From assembly GCF_003614435.1 (NCBI RefSeq), contig NZ_CP025547.1:186001-250000 (forward strand): a stretch of 64,000 bases of DNA, in the 5' to 3' direction. The stretch is from Mycobacterium paragordonae. Lineage in GTDB: Bacteria; Actinomycetota; Actinomycetes; Mycobacteriales; Mycobacteriaceae. A model generated the notes under the pieces. The model was not told where the DNA came from and made no database searches. It saw only the letters and a program-made list of their open reading frames with translations. This document shows positions 44,045 through 53,079 of the stretch, piece by piece (position 1 is the stretch's first letter; every line of letters starts with the position of its first letter). The position numbers and the translations under genes are program-made.

Positions 44045-44372
44045 GACTGCGCTCCTTCGCCGGCGAGTTCCACCCGCCTGCAGAACTTACTGAATATAAT
44101 TTTCATTATCAAGAACTTGATCGCATGACGGATCCGCATTTCACGCCTCGCCCATCGGAGGGCCGCGTCCAGGAGCCAATCACCTGTGGGCCCGGGTCGA
44201 CCCCCGAACACTAGCCCGTCGGCATCGTGCTGGCCGCGGCGTCTCTGCTGGTGATGGCGTTGCCGTCAACAAGACAGCGTAGGCCGGCCGGAGCTGGCTC
44301 AGCTCAGGGCTCGCCTGGAAGGCTGAGCGATCAGGGCCTTTCGTTTCTGTCAAGCCGCAGCGCAGCTCACCC
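44045..44372. other. Intergenic, no supported gene
   Basis: About 330 bp between the PE remnant and the csoR promoter. AT-rich stretch at 44085-44125; no coding frame. Confidence 0.4.
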
Positions 44373-44425
44373 TTGACCTAGTACCCCGCAGGGGTATAGT
44401 TGAAGTTAACTACCCCCTATGGGTA
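44373..44425 (+). promoter_or_regulatory. csoR promoter with two RicR/CsoR operators
   Basis: TTGACC (44373-44378) and TATAGT (44395-44400) have 16-bp spacing and bracket TACCC-CGCAG-GGGTA (44382-44396). A second box, TACCC-CCTAT-GGGTA (44411-44425), follows 14 bp later near the transcription start. GAGGAGG and ATG at 44446 come next. Autorepression is the obvious reading. Confidence 0.8.
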
Positions 44426-44445
44426 TCTGTAGAGGAGGATCATTG

Positions 44446-44739
44446 ATGGACACCACGGCACCGGGCTATGCGGAGGCCAAAGATGCCTATGTCAAGCGGC
44501 TGCGCCGAATTGAGGGCCAGGTGCGTGGTCTGATCCGGATGGTCGAGGAAGACGCCTACTGCATCGACGTGCTTACCCAGATCTCGGCCACGACCAAAGC
44601 ACTCGAATCGACGGCGTTGGTGCTGCTTGAGGAGCACTTGACGCACTGCGTGAGTAACGCCGTCCAGGCAGGCGGGGACGTGGCCGAGCAAAAGATCAAC
44701 GAAGCGTCTGCGGCCATCGCACGCCTCGTGCGTTCCTGA
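44446..44739 (+). CDS. csoR: CsoR-family copper-sensing repressor (copy 2)
   Basis: A 97-residue CsoR with the Cu(I) ligand set: Cys in EDAYCIDVLTQ and His/Cys in LEEHLTHCV. It is very similar to the copy at 22101 (KRLRRIEGQVRG, ASAAIARLVRS at the end) but differs through the middle. AGAGGAGG precedes ATG 44446. It is autoregulated by two operators and followed 41 bp later by a copper chaperone gene. Confidence 0.94.
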   Translation: MDTTAPGYAEAKDAYVKRLRRIEGQVRGLIRMVEEDAYCIDVLTQISATTKALESTALVLLEEHLTHCVSNAVQAGGDVAEQKINEASAAIARLVRS

Positions 44740-44780
44740 CCAATCCCATTTTTTTTGAAAGACCCACAGAAGGAGTTCTG

Positions 44781-45128
44781 ATGGACCTGAAGCTCGCCCC
44801 CTCGGGGCCCCCGGTTCAGCCCGCAACCGCCGGATGCGGTTGCTGCTCTGCGCAGCAACACTCCCCATCGACCCCGGTCACACCCTCACAGGAGTCGGAC
44901 ATGTCCACCACCATCGCCAGCTACCCGGTCACCGGGATGAGCTGCGGGCACTGTGTCGGAGCGGTCACTGAGGAACTCACCGCGCTGCCCGGTGTCACGG
45001 CGGTGAGCGTGGACCTGGTCGCCGGAAGCGCCTCGACCGTCGCCATCACCAGCGACACACCGATCGGCAACGACCAGGTCGCCGCCGCTTTAGCCAACGC
45101 CGGCGACTACCACTTGGGCACCGACTGA
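44781..45128 (+). CDS. HMA-domain copper chaperone with CGCC extension
   Basis: A 115-residue protein. The HMA domain (about residues 45-112) has VTGMSCGHCVGAVTEELTAL with the Cu(I)-binding MxCxxC. The N-terminal extension contains GCGCC. GAAGGAG precedes ATG 44781, and a second ribosome site (AGGAG) precedes an internal ATG at 44901, which would give a standard 75-residue CopZ. Both forms could be made. In most csoR operons an exporter ATPase would follow; here an IS110 scrap and a broken nuo-type gene follow. Confidence 0.9.
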   Translation: MDLKLAPSGPPVQPATAGCGCCSAQQHSPSTPVTPSQESDMSTTIASYPVTGMSCGHCVGAVTEELTALPGVTAVSVDLVAGSASTVAITSDTPIGNDQVAAALANAGDYHLGTD

Positions 45129-45149
45129 CAAATCCTGGCACCGCACCGC

Positions 45150-45285
45150 CACGGGGTGCACGCAGTTAGAGCTCGGCGCAGTGCCACGCTGCCCTCGCGC
45201 CTGATCTTTCCGTCCCGGGGTTTGCCGGCGGATTCGTATTGCATCGGTGAGAGTCCCGAGGCCCGGTAGATCTGCCGGGGTCCCG
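45150..45285 (-). pseudogene. IS110-family transposase C-terminal fragment
   Basis: The minus strand reads RQIYRASGLSPMQYESAGKP, RDGKIRREGSVALRRALTAC. This matches the IS116/IS110 C-terminal (Transposase_20) end. About 45 codons remain. Confidence 0.65.
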
Positions 45286-45329
45286 GCCAAAGGTCCGGAT
45301 CCCTTAGGGCGGCAGCGTAATTAAGACAC

Positions 45330-46622
45330 CGGGCCCGAATCGTCGCAGCCGCAACGCTTATCGGTGTCGTCGTGGTCGCGGGGGTCGGAATCGCAGCCCC
45401 GGATCATACAGCGCTTGACGGAGCCTTCGCCGTCGACACCACCACCGCGGTGGCGCGGATCACCGCCGCGATCGGGGTCCTGATGGTTCTGGCGCTAGCC
45501 GGCGACGACATCACAGGAACGGCCCGGGAAAGCGAAACTTATGCGCTGCTTCTGTTTTCGACCGCCGGGATCATGGTGCTCGCCGGAACTGACGACTTGC
45601 TCGTCCTGGCCACCGGATACCTGCTGGCCAGCATCCCGCTTTACGGACTGATCGGACTTTCGCGCTCGGGCCTGGCGGCCGAAGCCGCGATGAAGACCTA
45701 CCTTTTCGGCATCACTTTGCTGCTGGGCGTGACCGTCCTCTACGGGATCAGCGGGGCCACCCGCTACAACGAACTCGCCGCCCGATTGCCCGGCGCGCCA
45801 GCCGCGGTAGTGGCGACTGGGGTCGTGGCGGTGGCGGCAGGACTGATGTTCGAAGCCGGCGGCGTGCCCGCCCACTTCTGGGTTCCCGACGCCGCCCAAG
45901 CTGCCAATAGCTTTGCGGCCGTCTTCTTGACAACAGTGCCCAAAATCGGCGCACTGATCGCCCTGTACCGCGTGGCCACCGTGCTGCCGGGCACGGTTGC
46001 GTAGCCACTGCTGATCGCGATATCCGCCGTCGCGAGTATGACATTGGGCAACTTGGCCACCTACGAACAGCAGGATCCCCGTCGGCTGCTGGGTTGGTCG
46101 CCTGTAAGCCAAGTCGGCTACTTACTGGTGCCGATCACCGTCGCCGGCCGCAGCGAACTGGCCCTTCCCTCGCTGCTGTTCTATCTGGTCGCCTACACCC
46201 TGACCAACAGCGCGGCGTTCGCGGTGAGCACCGCACTGCCCGATCGGCGCGACCTCAGGGCCTACCTTTGGCATGGCGCGAGCCCGGCCCAGGCTAGCCA
46301 CAGCGTTGGTGGTGGCCCTGCTGGGCCTGGTCGGCACCCCACCGACCACCGTCTTCCTCGGGAAACTCACCACCGCCACGGCCGCCTGGGACGGCGATTA
46401 CGCGTGGCTGGCCACGGTCGTGTTCGTCAACAGTCTTCTCAGCCTGTTTCTATTATTTGCGCTGGATCATCCCGGTATTCCAAGAGCCGAGAGCCACAGA
46501 CGATTTCGACACTGGCGGTTGGTCCACAGGCACCGCGATGGTCGCGGCGGGACTAAGCCTCGCGCTCGGCATTGCAGCAGGACCGTCCTGGGACGTGCTC
46601 GCAGCAGCGCCGACGCGGTAAC
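45330..46622 (+). pseudogene. NuoN/MrpD-type proton-translocating subunit, broken
   Basis: A polytopic membrane protein of the complex-I/antiporter family, spread over three frames. Recognisable parts are ALLLFSTAGIMVLAGTDDLL, VLATGYLLASIPLYGLIGLS, GGVPAHFWVPDAAQAANSFA, then an in-frame TAG (46002-46004), RRLLGWSPVSQVGYLLVPIT, a frameshift near 46290 (VALLGLVGTPPTTVFLGKLT) and another near 46450 before the C-terminal RWIIPVFQEP. The start is missing, so the 5' end was cut by the adjacent IS110 event. Non-functional. Confidence 0.85.
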
Positions 46623-46787
46623 TGATTCAACGCCTCCCCGCGGACCGATGTCGGTGCATTCCGAGGTGTTAGAGAGGAAACGAATCGGCTCGCGGCCGCC
46701 GGGCGATCGAGTCCCATCTGACCTACTATGTAAATACACAGGAGCTAGGTGCTGTGGCGCGGGCTTCGCCGGCGAAGGGAACAGAGT

Positions 46788-46949
46788 ATGCATGTTGGGG
46801 ATGCTGCGATTCTGGCGGCGGCCATAGCCTGTCCAGTCGGTTTGATGTTAACGATGTGGGTGTTGACACGTGGTCGTAGTGAGAACACGGATCCGGATCG
46901 GACTAACCCCTACGCCGGACCGCCACCGGGCCGAAGAGGTGCCCGATAG
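46788..46949 (+). CDS. Small single-TM protein, 53 aa
   Basis: GAAGGGA precedes ATG 46788. The product has one hydrophobic helix (AAILAAAIACPVGLMLTMWV) and a polar Pro/Gly/Arg tail (PYAGPPPGRRGAR). No recognised family. It may be a small membrane protein of the copper region but no operator lies close. Confidence 0.4.
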   Translation: MHVGDAAILAAAIACPVGLMLTMWVLTRGRSENTDPDRTNPYAGPPPGRRGAR

Positions 46950-47034
46950 CAGCGAGACCCCAGGCACAGCGCGCTGAGTCGGCCGCGGACGGGCAACGCG
47001 CGGTCGACGACACTCACCCGGTTTCGCCCCTTCT

Positions 47035-47570
47035 TCAAGACTGTGTTGGCGCAAATGCGTCGTTGCTGTGAACCGGCATAGATTCTGCGCTTGTATGGAC
47101 TTCACCGAAACTGTTCGTGCGGTTGAGGGGGACCCTTTTGGTGGTCCAGTCGCGTTTGTCGGCGCGTTTAGTGTGCACGCTGTGGTGGCTTCTCACGGCG
47201 ATGTGTCCTAATGTGTTGGCCAGGAATGTTTTTCCGACTCCGACCGGTCCCATGATGAGCACGTTGTGGGCATCAGCAAGAAAGCGACCGCGGTGGACTC
47301 ATCCCAGGCTTGCAGGTGCATCGCGGGGTCCAGGTGAACGGCTTTGGCGCGTCGGGTGGCCGATTCGCGGTCGCGGCGGGTGACTTCGTCGGCAAATAGC
47401 ATCTCCAGGAAGTCGTGGTGGGGTAGCCGGTTGGTGCGGGCCAGGGCCAGGCCCTCGGGCAGGGTGTCGAGCAGTTGGCCGAGTTTGAGGCGCCTCATCA
47501 GGGCTTTGAGTTCGGTGGAGACCTCGATCGGCTTGACCGCCGGTGCGACATCGGGGCGGGCGGGGCTCAT
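47035..47570 (-). pseudogene. IS21-type IstB ATPase, broken
   Basis: Frames read LKLGQLLDTLPEGLALARTN, FLEMLFADEVTRRDRESATR and then, out of frame, LIMGPVGVGKTFLANTLGHI with Walker A GPVGVGKT. A segment between them is lost and the C-terminus is absent. It is a remnant of an IS21 helper gene. Confidence 0.8.
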
Positions 47571-47588
47571 GAGGGCCTCCGGACGGCG

Positions 47589-47798
47589 ATGCCGCTCACT
47601 GACGTGCAGTACGTGCTCGGGCATACGCAGCTGACCACCACGTAGATCTACCTGACCCCGCGAAAGGAGGACGTCATCGAACGCGTGCTCGCCCACCACG
47701 CCGAACAGGCTCGCAAAGCTGCCCAGCAGAACACATCACCGGCGGTGCGCTATCGACCCGACACGCTGGACGTGCTCTTCGCCGGAAGGCGCTCATGA
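47589..47798 (+). pseudogene. Tyrosine recombinase C-terminus with nonsense codon
   Basis: The plus strand encodes MPLTDVQYVLGHTQLTTT, TAG, then IYLTPRKEDVIERVLAHHAE and YRPDTLDVLFAGRRS. The GHTQLTTTxIYLTP context holds the catalytic Tyr of a tyrosine integrase; a TAG replaces what is normally Gln. The catalytic N-terminal part is absent. Confidence 0.75.
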
Positions 47799-48116
47799 CC
47801 ATCGTCGAGACCATCCCGATTATGTCAACTAGCTTGCAAATATGCCGTCCACCAACAGGTTTCGCAGCTTGATGATTCAATTCATCTTTGCATATCGCAT
47901 CCCAGCTTGGGGTGGGCGCGCTGCGATTCTCGCCGCCGGCCAGCGCCAGCTGATTATCAGGGCGTCTTCGATCGTGCATGCTGATGCCGCACCACCCGAT
48001 TATCGACGCCACCCACGTCCGAACACCGTTGCGGTAAAACACTATTCGTTACAGTGGCGAATGATCATGTGCAGGGATAGCGCCCATCCAGCGGCACGTC
48101 GAGGCCAGGCAGGTGG
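47799..48116. other. Intergenic, no supported gene
   Basis: About 320 bp between the integrase remnant and vapC; no recognisable frame. Confidence 0.45.
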
Positions 48117-48512
48117 TCAACGCTGCAGTAGTTCGACGCCGAGTCGGTCGACGTCGTTGGTGTTCCTGGTGACCAGTGCAACTCCGAGGGTCAGCGCGGT
48201 GGCGGCGATCATGAGGTCCATGGCGCGACCGCGCGGGCTGCGGCCCTGGGCCCGTAGGCGTCCGCACAGCAGGCCGTAGTAGTGGGCGGTGTCGTCGGTA
48301 AAGGCAATGCCATGGCCGTAGACGGACTGAATCATGGTCAACCGGTGCTGACGACTCAACCGAGCGTTGTCGTCGGGTGCGCCATGAACACCGTAATGAA
48401 GCTCCGCATAGCTCACCGAGCTGATCTGGCAGAGCAGCCCCGACAGGTCGGCATCGGGAGCCACCAGGATGCTGGTGTCGAGGATCACTCGGCTAAGCCC
48501 AGGGGTCGCCAA
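48117..48512 (-). CDS. vapC: PIN-domain toxin VapC
   Basis: A 131-residue PIN toxin: Asp in VILDTSILVAPD, Glu in VSYAELHYG, Asp in RAMDLMIAATAL and the C-terminal VTRNTNDVDRLGVELL. ATG at 48512 overlaps the antitoxin by 20 bp; a GTG at 48488 is an alternative. It forms an operon with the Phd-type antitoxin upstream. Confidence 0.92.
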   Translation of the reverse strand: MATPGLSRVILDTSILVAPDADLSGLLCQISSVSYAELHYGVHGAPDDNARLSRQHRLTMIQSVYGHGIAFTDDTAHYYGLLCGRLRAQGRSPRGRAMDLMIAATALTLGVALVTRNTNDVDRLGVELLQR

Positions 48513-48741
48513 TGATGTCTTCCTCGCGGGCGGCGCGCAGTTCGTCTTCCCAGCCGGAATCCACGGCCGTGCGATAGATGCGCCCAGCCTGTTCCCCGGC
48601 CACCCAGGCGGGCGTCTCCATTGGCACGATCCTGGCTACGGCGCGGCCATTGACCAACACCGTCACCTCGCCCCCGCTCTCGACCTCACGCAAAACGGGG
48701 GCGGGATTCTGTCTCAGTTCTCGCATCCCGACATCTGTCAT
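48493..48741 (-). CDS. vapB: Phd/YefM-type antitoxin VapB
   Basis: An 82-residue antitoxin: MRELRQNPAPVLREVESGGE and VTVLVNGRAVARIVPM form the Phd/YefM DNA-binding fold; the C-terminal WEDELRAAREEDIIGDPWA is the acidic toxin-binding tail. A perfect inverted repeat is 20 bp upstream of the ATG, and TACACT seven bases before it suggests a leaderless transcript. Confidence 0.92.
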   Translation of the reverse strand: MTDVGMRELRQNPAPVLREVESGGEVTVLVNGRAVARIVPMETPAWVAGEQAGRIYRTAVDSGWEDELRAAREEDIIGDPWA

Positions 48742-48760
48742 ACAGCCAGTGTACGCCCTA

Positions 48761-48778
48761 TGTAGATTATGATCTACA
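48761..48778. promoter_or_regulatory. VapB operator TGTAGAT-TATG-ATCTACA
   Basis: A perfect 7-bp inverted repeat with 4-bp spacer, just upstream of the vapBC promoter. Likely site for VapB/VapBC autorepression. Confidence 0.65.
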
Positions 48779-48810
48779 TTTTCTCGTTGCTCCGGCCCGG
48801 CGGGCCTTTC

Positions 48811-49557
48811 CTAGTTGTTCTCAGCGGCGGCCGCCGCACGTTCTGCCTTGCTCAGGACTGCCGCTGCTTGGTCTCGACGGGTCCGGGCCGCATCACGCTT
48901 AGCTCGCCGGTCAGCAAGCACGCTGTCGGCTCGCGCCGCTGCCTGCTCGGCGCCGGCTACCGCTGCGGTCAGCTTTTCTCGCTCCCGCTTGGCGGCCTCA
49001 GCTTGTTCGTCCTGTCGCGGCGCCTTCGACGGGGACGGTTTGGCCGTCGGCGCGGTCCGCTTGGGCCCGGTGGTAGCTGACACCACCGCACTGTTGCCGA
49101 CATCGCCGAAGCCTGACCAACGTTCGGCCTTGACCAGGCGACCGAGGCGAGCCCTGACTTCGGGGTCGGCGATCGCGGCTTGCAGCGTGCTGGCGATGTC
49201 GTCGCGTACCGTCGACGACGGACTCTTGACCTCGGCCGCATCGAACGCGGCTGCGGTGAGTTCGCTGATCAGATGGTGTTGGCGGGCAGACAACTCTCGG
49301 ATCTGCACGGCGTCCATCGCGGCGTGCGCGGTGCGCAGGCTGTCCCCCAACTCAGCCAGGCGGGTCTGTGTCTGCCGGTGCCCGATCGCCAACCGGTTGA
49401 CAATCCAGGCCGCCGTGGTGGGTTTGCGGGCTGCTGAGATGCGTTTGGCCCCCGCGGCATCACCTCGCTCTTTGGCCGCTGCGGACAGCTTCTTCCGTTC
49501 GGCGGTGAACTGATCCGGCGGGACCCAGTACAGGGCATCTAGCTCGTCGTCAGCCAT
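48811..49557 (-). CDS. Conserved mycobacterial-type hypothetical with coiled-coil tail
   Basis: A 248-residue soluble protein. The N-terminal VPPDQFTAERKKLSAAAKER and AWIVNRLAIGHRQTQTRLAE region looks like a conserved helical domain; after a basic Pro/Lys linker (about 165-185) the last 60 residues form an Ala/Arg/Glu-rich coiled coil. Function unknown. ATG 49557. Confidence 0.75.
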   Translation of the reverse strand: MADDELDALYWVPPDQFTAERKKLSAAAKERGDAAGAKRISAARKPTTAAWIVNRLAIGHRQTQTRLAELGDSLRTAHAAMDAVQIRELSARQHHLISELTAAAFDAAEVKSPSSTVRDDIASTLQAAIADPEVRARLGRLVKAERWSGFGDVGNSAVVSATTGPKRTAPTAKPSPSKAPRQDEQAEAAKREREKLTAAVAGAEQAAARADSVLADRRAKRDAARTRRDQAAAVLSKAERAAAAAENN

Positions 49558-49632
49558 AACGCCATGATCTCTCGCGTTCGGGTGAGGTATCCAACGGTTT
49601 GAAGCCCGGTGCCGTTGGCTAATTCACTCGCG

Positions 49633-50874
49633 ATGAACGTCAACATAATTCCTGGCCGGCGGCGCCGCCTTTGGGTGTCCGTCCTGCTCGTACTCGGCAT
49701 ACTCGGCGCCGTGGTGCCAGCGTGCTCTGCGCGCCATTCACTGGGCGACGCGCCGACCACTGGTCCGGCGCGGGTGACGATCACGCCGAGTCCGGATGCG
49801 CATGACGTGCAACCGACGGCGCCGGTGGAGGTGAAAGCCGACACCGGAACGCTAATCGACGTGCGAATGGTCAACGACGGCGGCAAGTCGATTGACGGCG
49901 TCATGACACCGGATGGCACAGTGTGGAAACCGATCGGTCCGCTGGGCTATGCACACACCTATACGCTTACCGTCACCAGCCGTGGGACCAACGGCGCTGA
50001 GAGCTCGCAGGTTTCGTCCTTCTCCACGGTGCGGCCGTCCAACCAGACCAAGGTGTCGTTCACCACGACGTCAGAGGCTACGTTGCGCGAAGGCGGCACC
50101 TACGGAGTCGGAACAGTGGTCGTCGCGCACTTCGACGAAGAGATCGCCGATCGGGCCGCCGCCGAGCGCCAGCTTGTTGTGACCACCAATCCCCCCGTGC
50201 CGGGTGCCTGGTTCTGGGTCGACTCCCAGAACGCTCACTGGCGACCGGAGCACTACTACGCACCGAACACCACGGTGACGGCCGAAGCCAAGATTTACGG
50301 TATTGCGCTGGGCGGCGGGATGTTTGGGCAGGAGGACAGCCGGGTGTCATTTCGCATCGGCGATGCACACGTTTCGATCGCCGACGACACGACCAAGCTG
50401 GTCAGCGTTTTCGACAACGGGAAGTTGGTCCGGACCATGCCGACCTCCATGGGCATGGGTGGCAGCGAGACCGTCGGCGGGCGGACCTTGTCGTTCTGGA
50501 CTCCGCCGGGTGTCTACACCGTGCTCGACAGGGGTAATCCGGTGGTGATGGATTCGTCGACATTTGGGCTGCCGAAGAATTCCCGGCTCGGATACCGCGA
50601 GACGATCAACTACGCCACCAGAATCAGCATTGACGGTATCTATCTGCATCAGCTCGACTCGACGGTGTGGGCTCAGGGCCATACCGACACCTCGCACGGC
50701 TGCCTGAACCTCAACGGCGAGAACGCCAAATGGTTTTACGACTTCTCGATGCCAGGCGACGTCGTCGAGGTGCACAACACTGGTGGTCCGCCGCTGAAGA
50801 TTGAGCAGAACGGCGATTGGACGATCAGCTGGGACGAGTGGCGCAAAGGCAGCGCGTTGCCGCCCTCCTCGTAG
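49633..50874 (+). CDS. ldt: L,D-transpeptidase, lipoprotein
   Basis: A 413-residue secreted enzyme. A basic N-terminus, one hydrophobic stretch and the lipobox VPAC (about residues 28-31) predict a lipoprotein. Two Ig-like domains (about 45-250) precede the YkuD catalytic domain, whose motif is GHTDTSHGCLNLNGENAKWF with the nucleophilic Cys. Such enzymes make 3->3 crosslinks in mycobacterial peptidoglycan. It resembles LdtB/LdtMt2 in layout (MPTSMG, RPEHYYAPNTTVT). The ATG at 49633 was preferred over the GTG at 49609. Confidence 0.95.
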   Translation: MNVNIIPGRRRRLWVSVLLVLGILGAVVPACSARHSLGDAPTTGPARVTITPSPDAHDVQPTAPVEVKADTGTLIDVRMVNDGGKSIDGVMTPDGTVWKPIGPLGYAHTYTLTVTSRGTNGAESSQVSSFSTVRPSNQTKVSFTTTSEATLREGGTYGVGTVVVAHFDEEIADRAAAERQLVVTTNPPVPGAWFWVDSQNAHWRPEHYYAPNTTVTAEAKIYGIALGGGMFGQEDSRVSFRIGDAHVSIADDTTKLVSVFDNGKLVRTMPTSMGMGGSETVGGRTLSFWTPPGVYTVLDRGNPVVMDSSTFGLPKNSRLGYRETINYATRISIDGIYLHQLDSTVWAQGHTDTSHGCLNLNGENAKWFYDFSMPGDVVEVHNTGGPPLKIEQNGDWTISWDEWRKGSALPPSS

Positions 50875-51997
50875 CCCGTTGCCATTCCCGGCATGACGGA
50901 AATCATGGGTACGGCGGCCGATACGGCCGTCAACGAAACCGCCTCGCGCAACGCCGAACTCGTACCTTGCCGCATTGGCGGTCGACGATTGAAGCCGATC
51001 GAGATTTCTACAGTCGCAATCACGATCCGATCCCTCAGTCTTGCCGCGGCTGGCGACTCACAGTGGCCGCGTTCGTCACCTAAAGCCACGCATGAATTGC
51101 GGACAAAGCTGACCATCCATTTGCACTGCCGACAGGCGCGCCTGACATCGAAAGGACAAGAGATCGGCAACTATTCTTGCTCGACGTCCACGGCGGCGCC
51201 GACGTAAACAGTTCGTACCAATGGCCGAGCAGATTCGGGAACGCAGGTCAGCGGGGCCGTTCGACCGGTGAGATACCAGTGAGCCCGCAACAGTTTTGCC
51301 GACGGACCGCGGCAGAGGAGACGCCACAAATCGCCGGCGCTCGAAGTCATCGCCGAAACAACCCTGGCACACCACGCCGAGCATCCACCGCGCTCACAAG
51401 CGGCCGATCGCACGCCAGATCGCAGCCCTTCCCGACCCACGTCCCACCGACCCGACCTCCCTAGCCGCAGAAACCCGGCAATCGCCGATTTGGTGTCCCG
51501 GCCACGGCGAGCAGGATGCGGTATGCGCCCCGAAAATGACTGCCCGACCCGCCCCGTTCAGACGGCAGTGACACGAATTAGCAACGAGCGCAATCGGACA
51601 CCGTCGGAAAACGGAAAGGCACCTCTCGCCGCGGCAGGCAATAAGCAATACCGGGTATGGGTACCCATCGTACTGCGAGGCCGCGGCCCGCTACGCACCT
51701 TAGGCAGTCCCACGTCTGGGTATCTGACCCGTTTGCGCGAACCTCTCTGGGTGCACAATATCGACTTCGACCGATCTCTGCCGAGACATCGGCCTGACGA
51801 TGGCCTGTGCCGTGGAACTGTTGTTCCCATATCAGGCCGCCAACATCACCCCATAAAACCGGTGCCGAGCGTGCCCACAAGCGGTATGCAACGACTGACC
51901 TCGCATGCGGACACTCAACCGTCGCGACCGCAGCAATATGTCTTGCGGATTACTGCGAGATTAAGACTTTCGCCCCTGCCCCAGTGACTTTAGTCCC
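50875..51997. other. Long intergenic stretch, no supported gene
   Basis: About 1.1 kb. Several short frames overlap on both strands but none has conserved motifs or a good ribosome site. A weak RicR-like half match (TACCGGGTATGGGTA, 51649-51663) is present. It may be decayed sequence. Confidence 0.45.
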
Positions 51998-52012
51998 TAC
52001 CCCCCATGGGTA
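51998..52012 (+). promoter_or_regulatory. RicR operator of DUF4189 cassette 1
   Basis: TACCC-CCCAT-GGGTA, 24 bp before the small membrane gene. The upstream GTGACTTTAGTCCC is repeated at the second cassette (58978), showing the promoter was duplicated with the genes. Confidence 0.75.
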
Positions 52013-52035
52013 TTTCTGTGGCAGAATCCCCAGGC

Positions 52036-52380
52036 ATGACGCAAACAAATGAGTCCAGCGAGCCGCCGGCGACGGCAGCACAGCCGTCCATCGCCGATCA
52101 CCCCAGTCGGCCCAGCCGGGTGGATCGAATCTGGTCCGTGGTAGCGATTACCGCCGGAGTCGTCTTCATCGTGACTGTGATCTTCTTTTGGGGTTTCTTC
52201 TTGGGGCGAGCCACGGACGGCTCCGGCGGCGGGCAGCGAGCCTCCGGCGGCTCGGGCGACAGCAGCTGTCCGATGATGGGATCCGGCGGGGGAATGCGAC
52301 CCGGCACGATGCAGCCCGGAAGCTCCATGGAGCCTCATCAATCGGGAACGCCGACACCCCAGCCGACACCGCGCCCATAA
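52036..52380 (+). CDS. Small membrane protein with SCPMM motif (cassette 1)
   Basis: A 114-residue protein from ATG 52036 (MTQTNESS, matching MTQTSGSQ of the paralogue at 59027; an upstream start at 52006 lies inside the operator). One membrane helix (VVAITAGVVFIVTVIFFWGF) is followed by a Gly/Ser-rich outer part with SSCPMMGSGGGMRPGTMQPG; Cys and Met could bind Cu(I). It is the first gene of a two-gene cassette with a DUF4189 protein. No named family recognised. Confidence 0.8.
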   Translation: MTQTNESSEPPATAAQPSIADHPSRPSRVDRIWSVVAITAGVVFIVTVIFFWGFFLGRATDGSGGGQRASGGSGDSSCPMMGSGGGMRPGTMQPGSSMEPHQSGTPTPQPTPRP

Positions 52381-52454
52381 CTCCGAAACGCCCGCGGCGT
52401 CGCCGGTTGGCCTCCCGCAAACCCTCTGCCAGACCTCCGAAAGGGGTTAGTGAA

Positions 52455-52892
52455 ATGATTACCAAACGCCGTCAGCAAATCGGATTTGCGGTGGCCACCG
52501 TCGGCGCCACAGCGGGGCTGATGATCCTGGTCCTTCCGCTCATTCCCCAGGTAAGTGCCAACCTCGACAATGCTGCGGTGGCTGAAATGGGTATGGCTAA
52601 CCAAATGCCCGTCCCACACGTAATGCGTTACGGTGCGATCGCTTACTCCCCAAGCACGGGCGCATGGGGCACATCGCGGGGCTACCAGGTTAAGTCTCAA
52701 GCCGAACGAGTCGCGCTGGACCAGTGTGGTGAAAATGACTGCAGAGTCATCATCAGCTTCAACCTCTGCGGCGCCGTCGCCTCTAACGGCTCGAATTATC
52801 AAGGCGGAACCGGTCTCTCACGTCAAGCGGCAGAACAAGACGCGTTGAACAGGCTGGGCGGCGGGAAGATAGTCAACTCGGTGTGCAACTGA
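52455..52892 (+). CDS. Secreted DUF4189-domain protein (cassette 1)
   Basis: A 145-residue protein. The N-terminal hydrophobic stretch (IGFAVATVGATAGLMILVLP) with VSAN is a signal peptide. DUF4189 motif: YGAIAYSPSTGAWGTSRGYQ, AERVALDQCGENDCRVIISF, and a C-terminal GGTGLSRQAAEQDALNRLGG with a final Cys. Four Cys may form disulfides. GAAAGGGG precedes ATG 52455. It is 66-80% similar by eye to the second copy at 59477. Confidence 0.9.
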   Translation: MITKRRQQIGFAVATVGATAGLMILVLPLIPQVSANLDNAAVAEMGMANQMPVPHVMRYGAIAYSPSTGAWGTSRGYQVKSQAERVALDQCGENDCRVIISFNLCGAVASNGSNYQGGTGLSRQAAEQDALNRLGGGKIVNSVCN

Positions 52893-53079
52893 GTCGCGAC
52901 ACCTTCTCGATTAGATCGCTCCGAGCCGGACAACCACGCTTGCGCTGGCCTGCGCTACGGGAAAAATACGAGACTCCGGCCGGCTTCTCGCCCGGCTACA
53001 CCCGCCCCGGAGTGCGGTGAGTATGCCAGAGGCGCCAGCCACATCAGCGGTGAATGCGTTCGAGCTGGCGATGATGATG

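Noticed and set aside
51649..51663. TACCGGGTATGGGTA as another RicR operator
   Set aside because: One mismatch in the conserved arm, no -10 hexamer in the usual place and no gene downstream for 370 bp.
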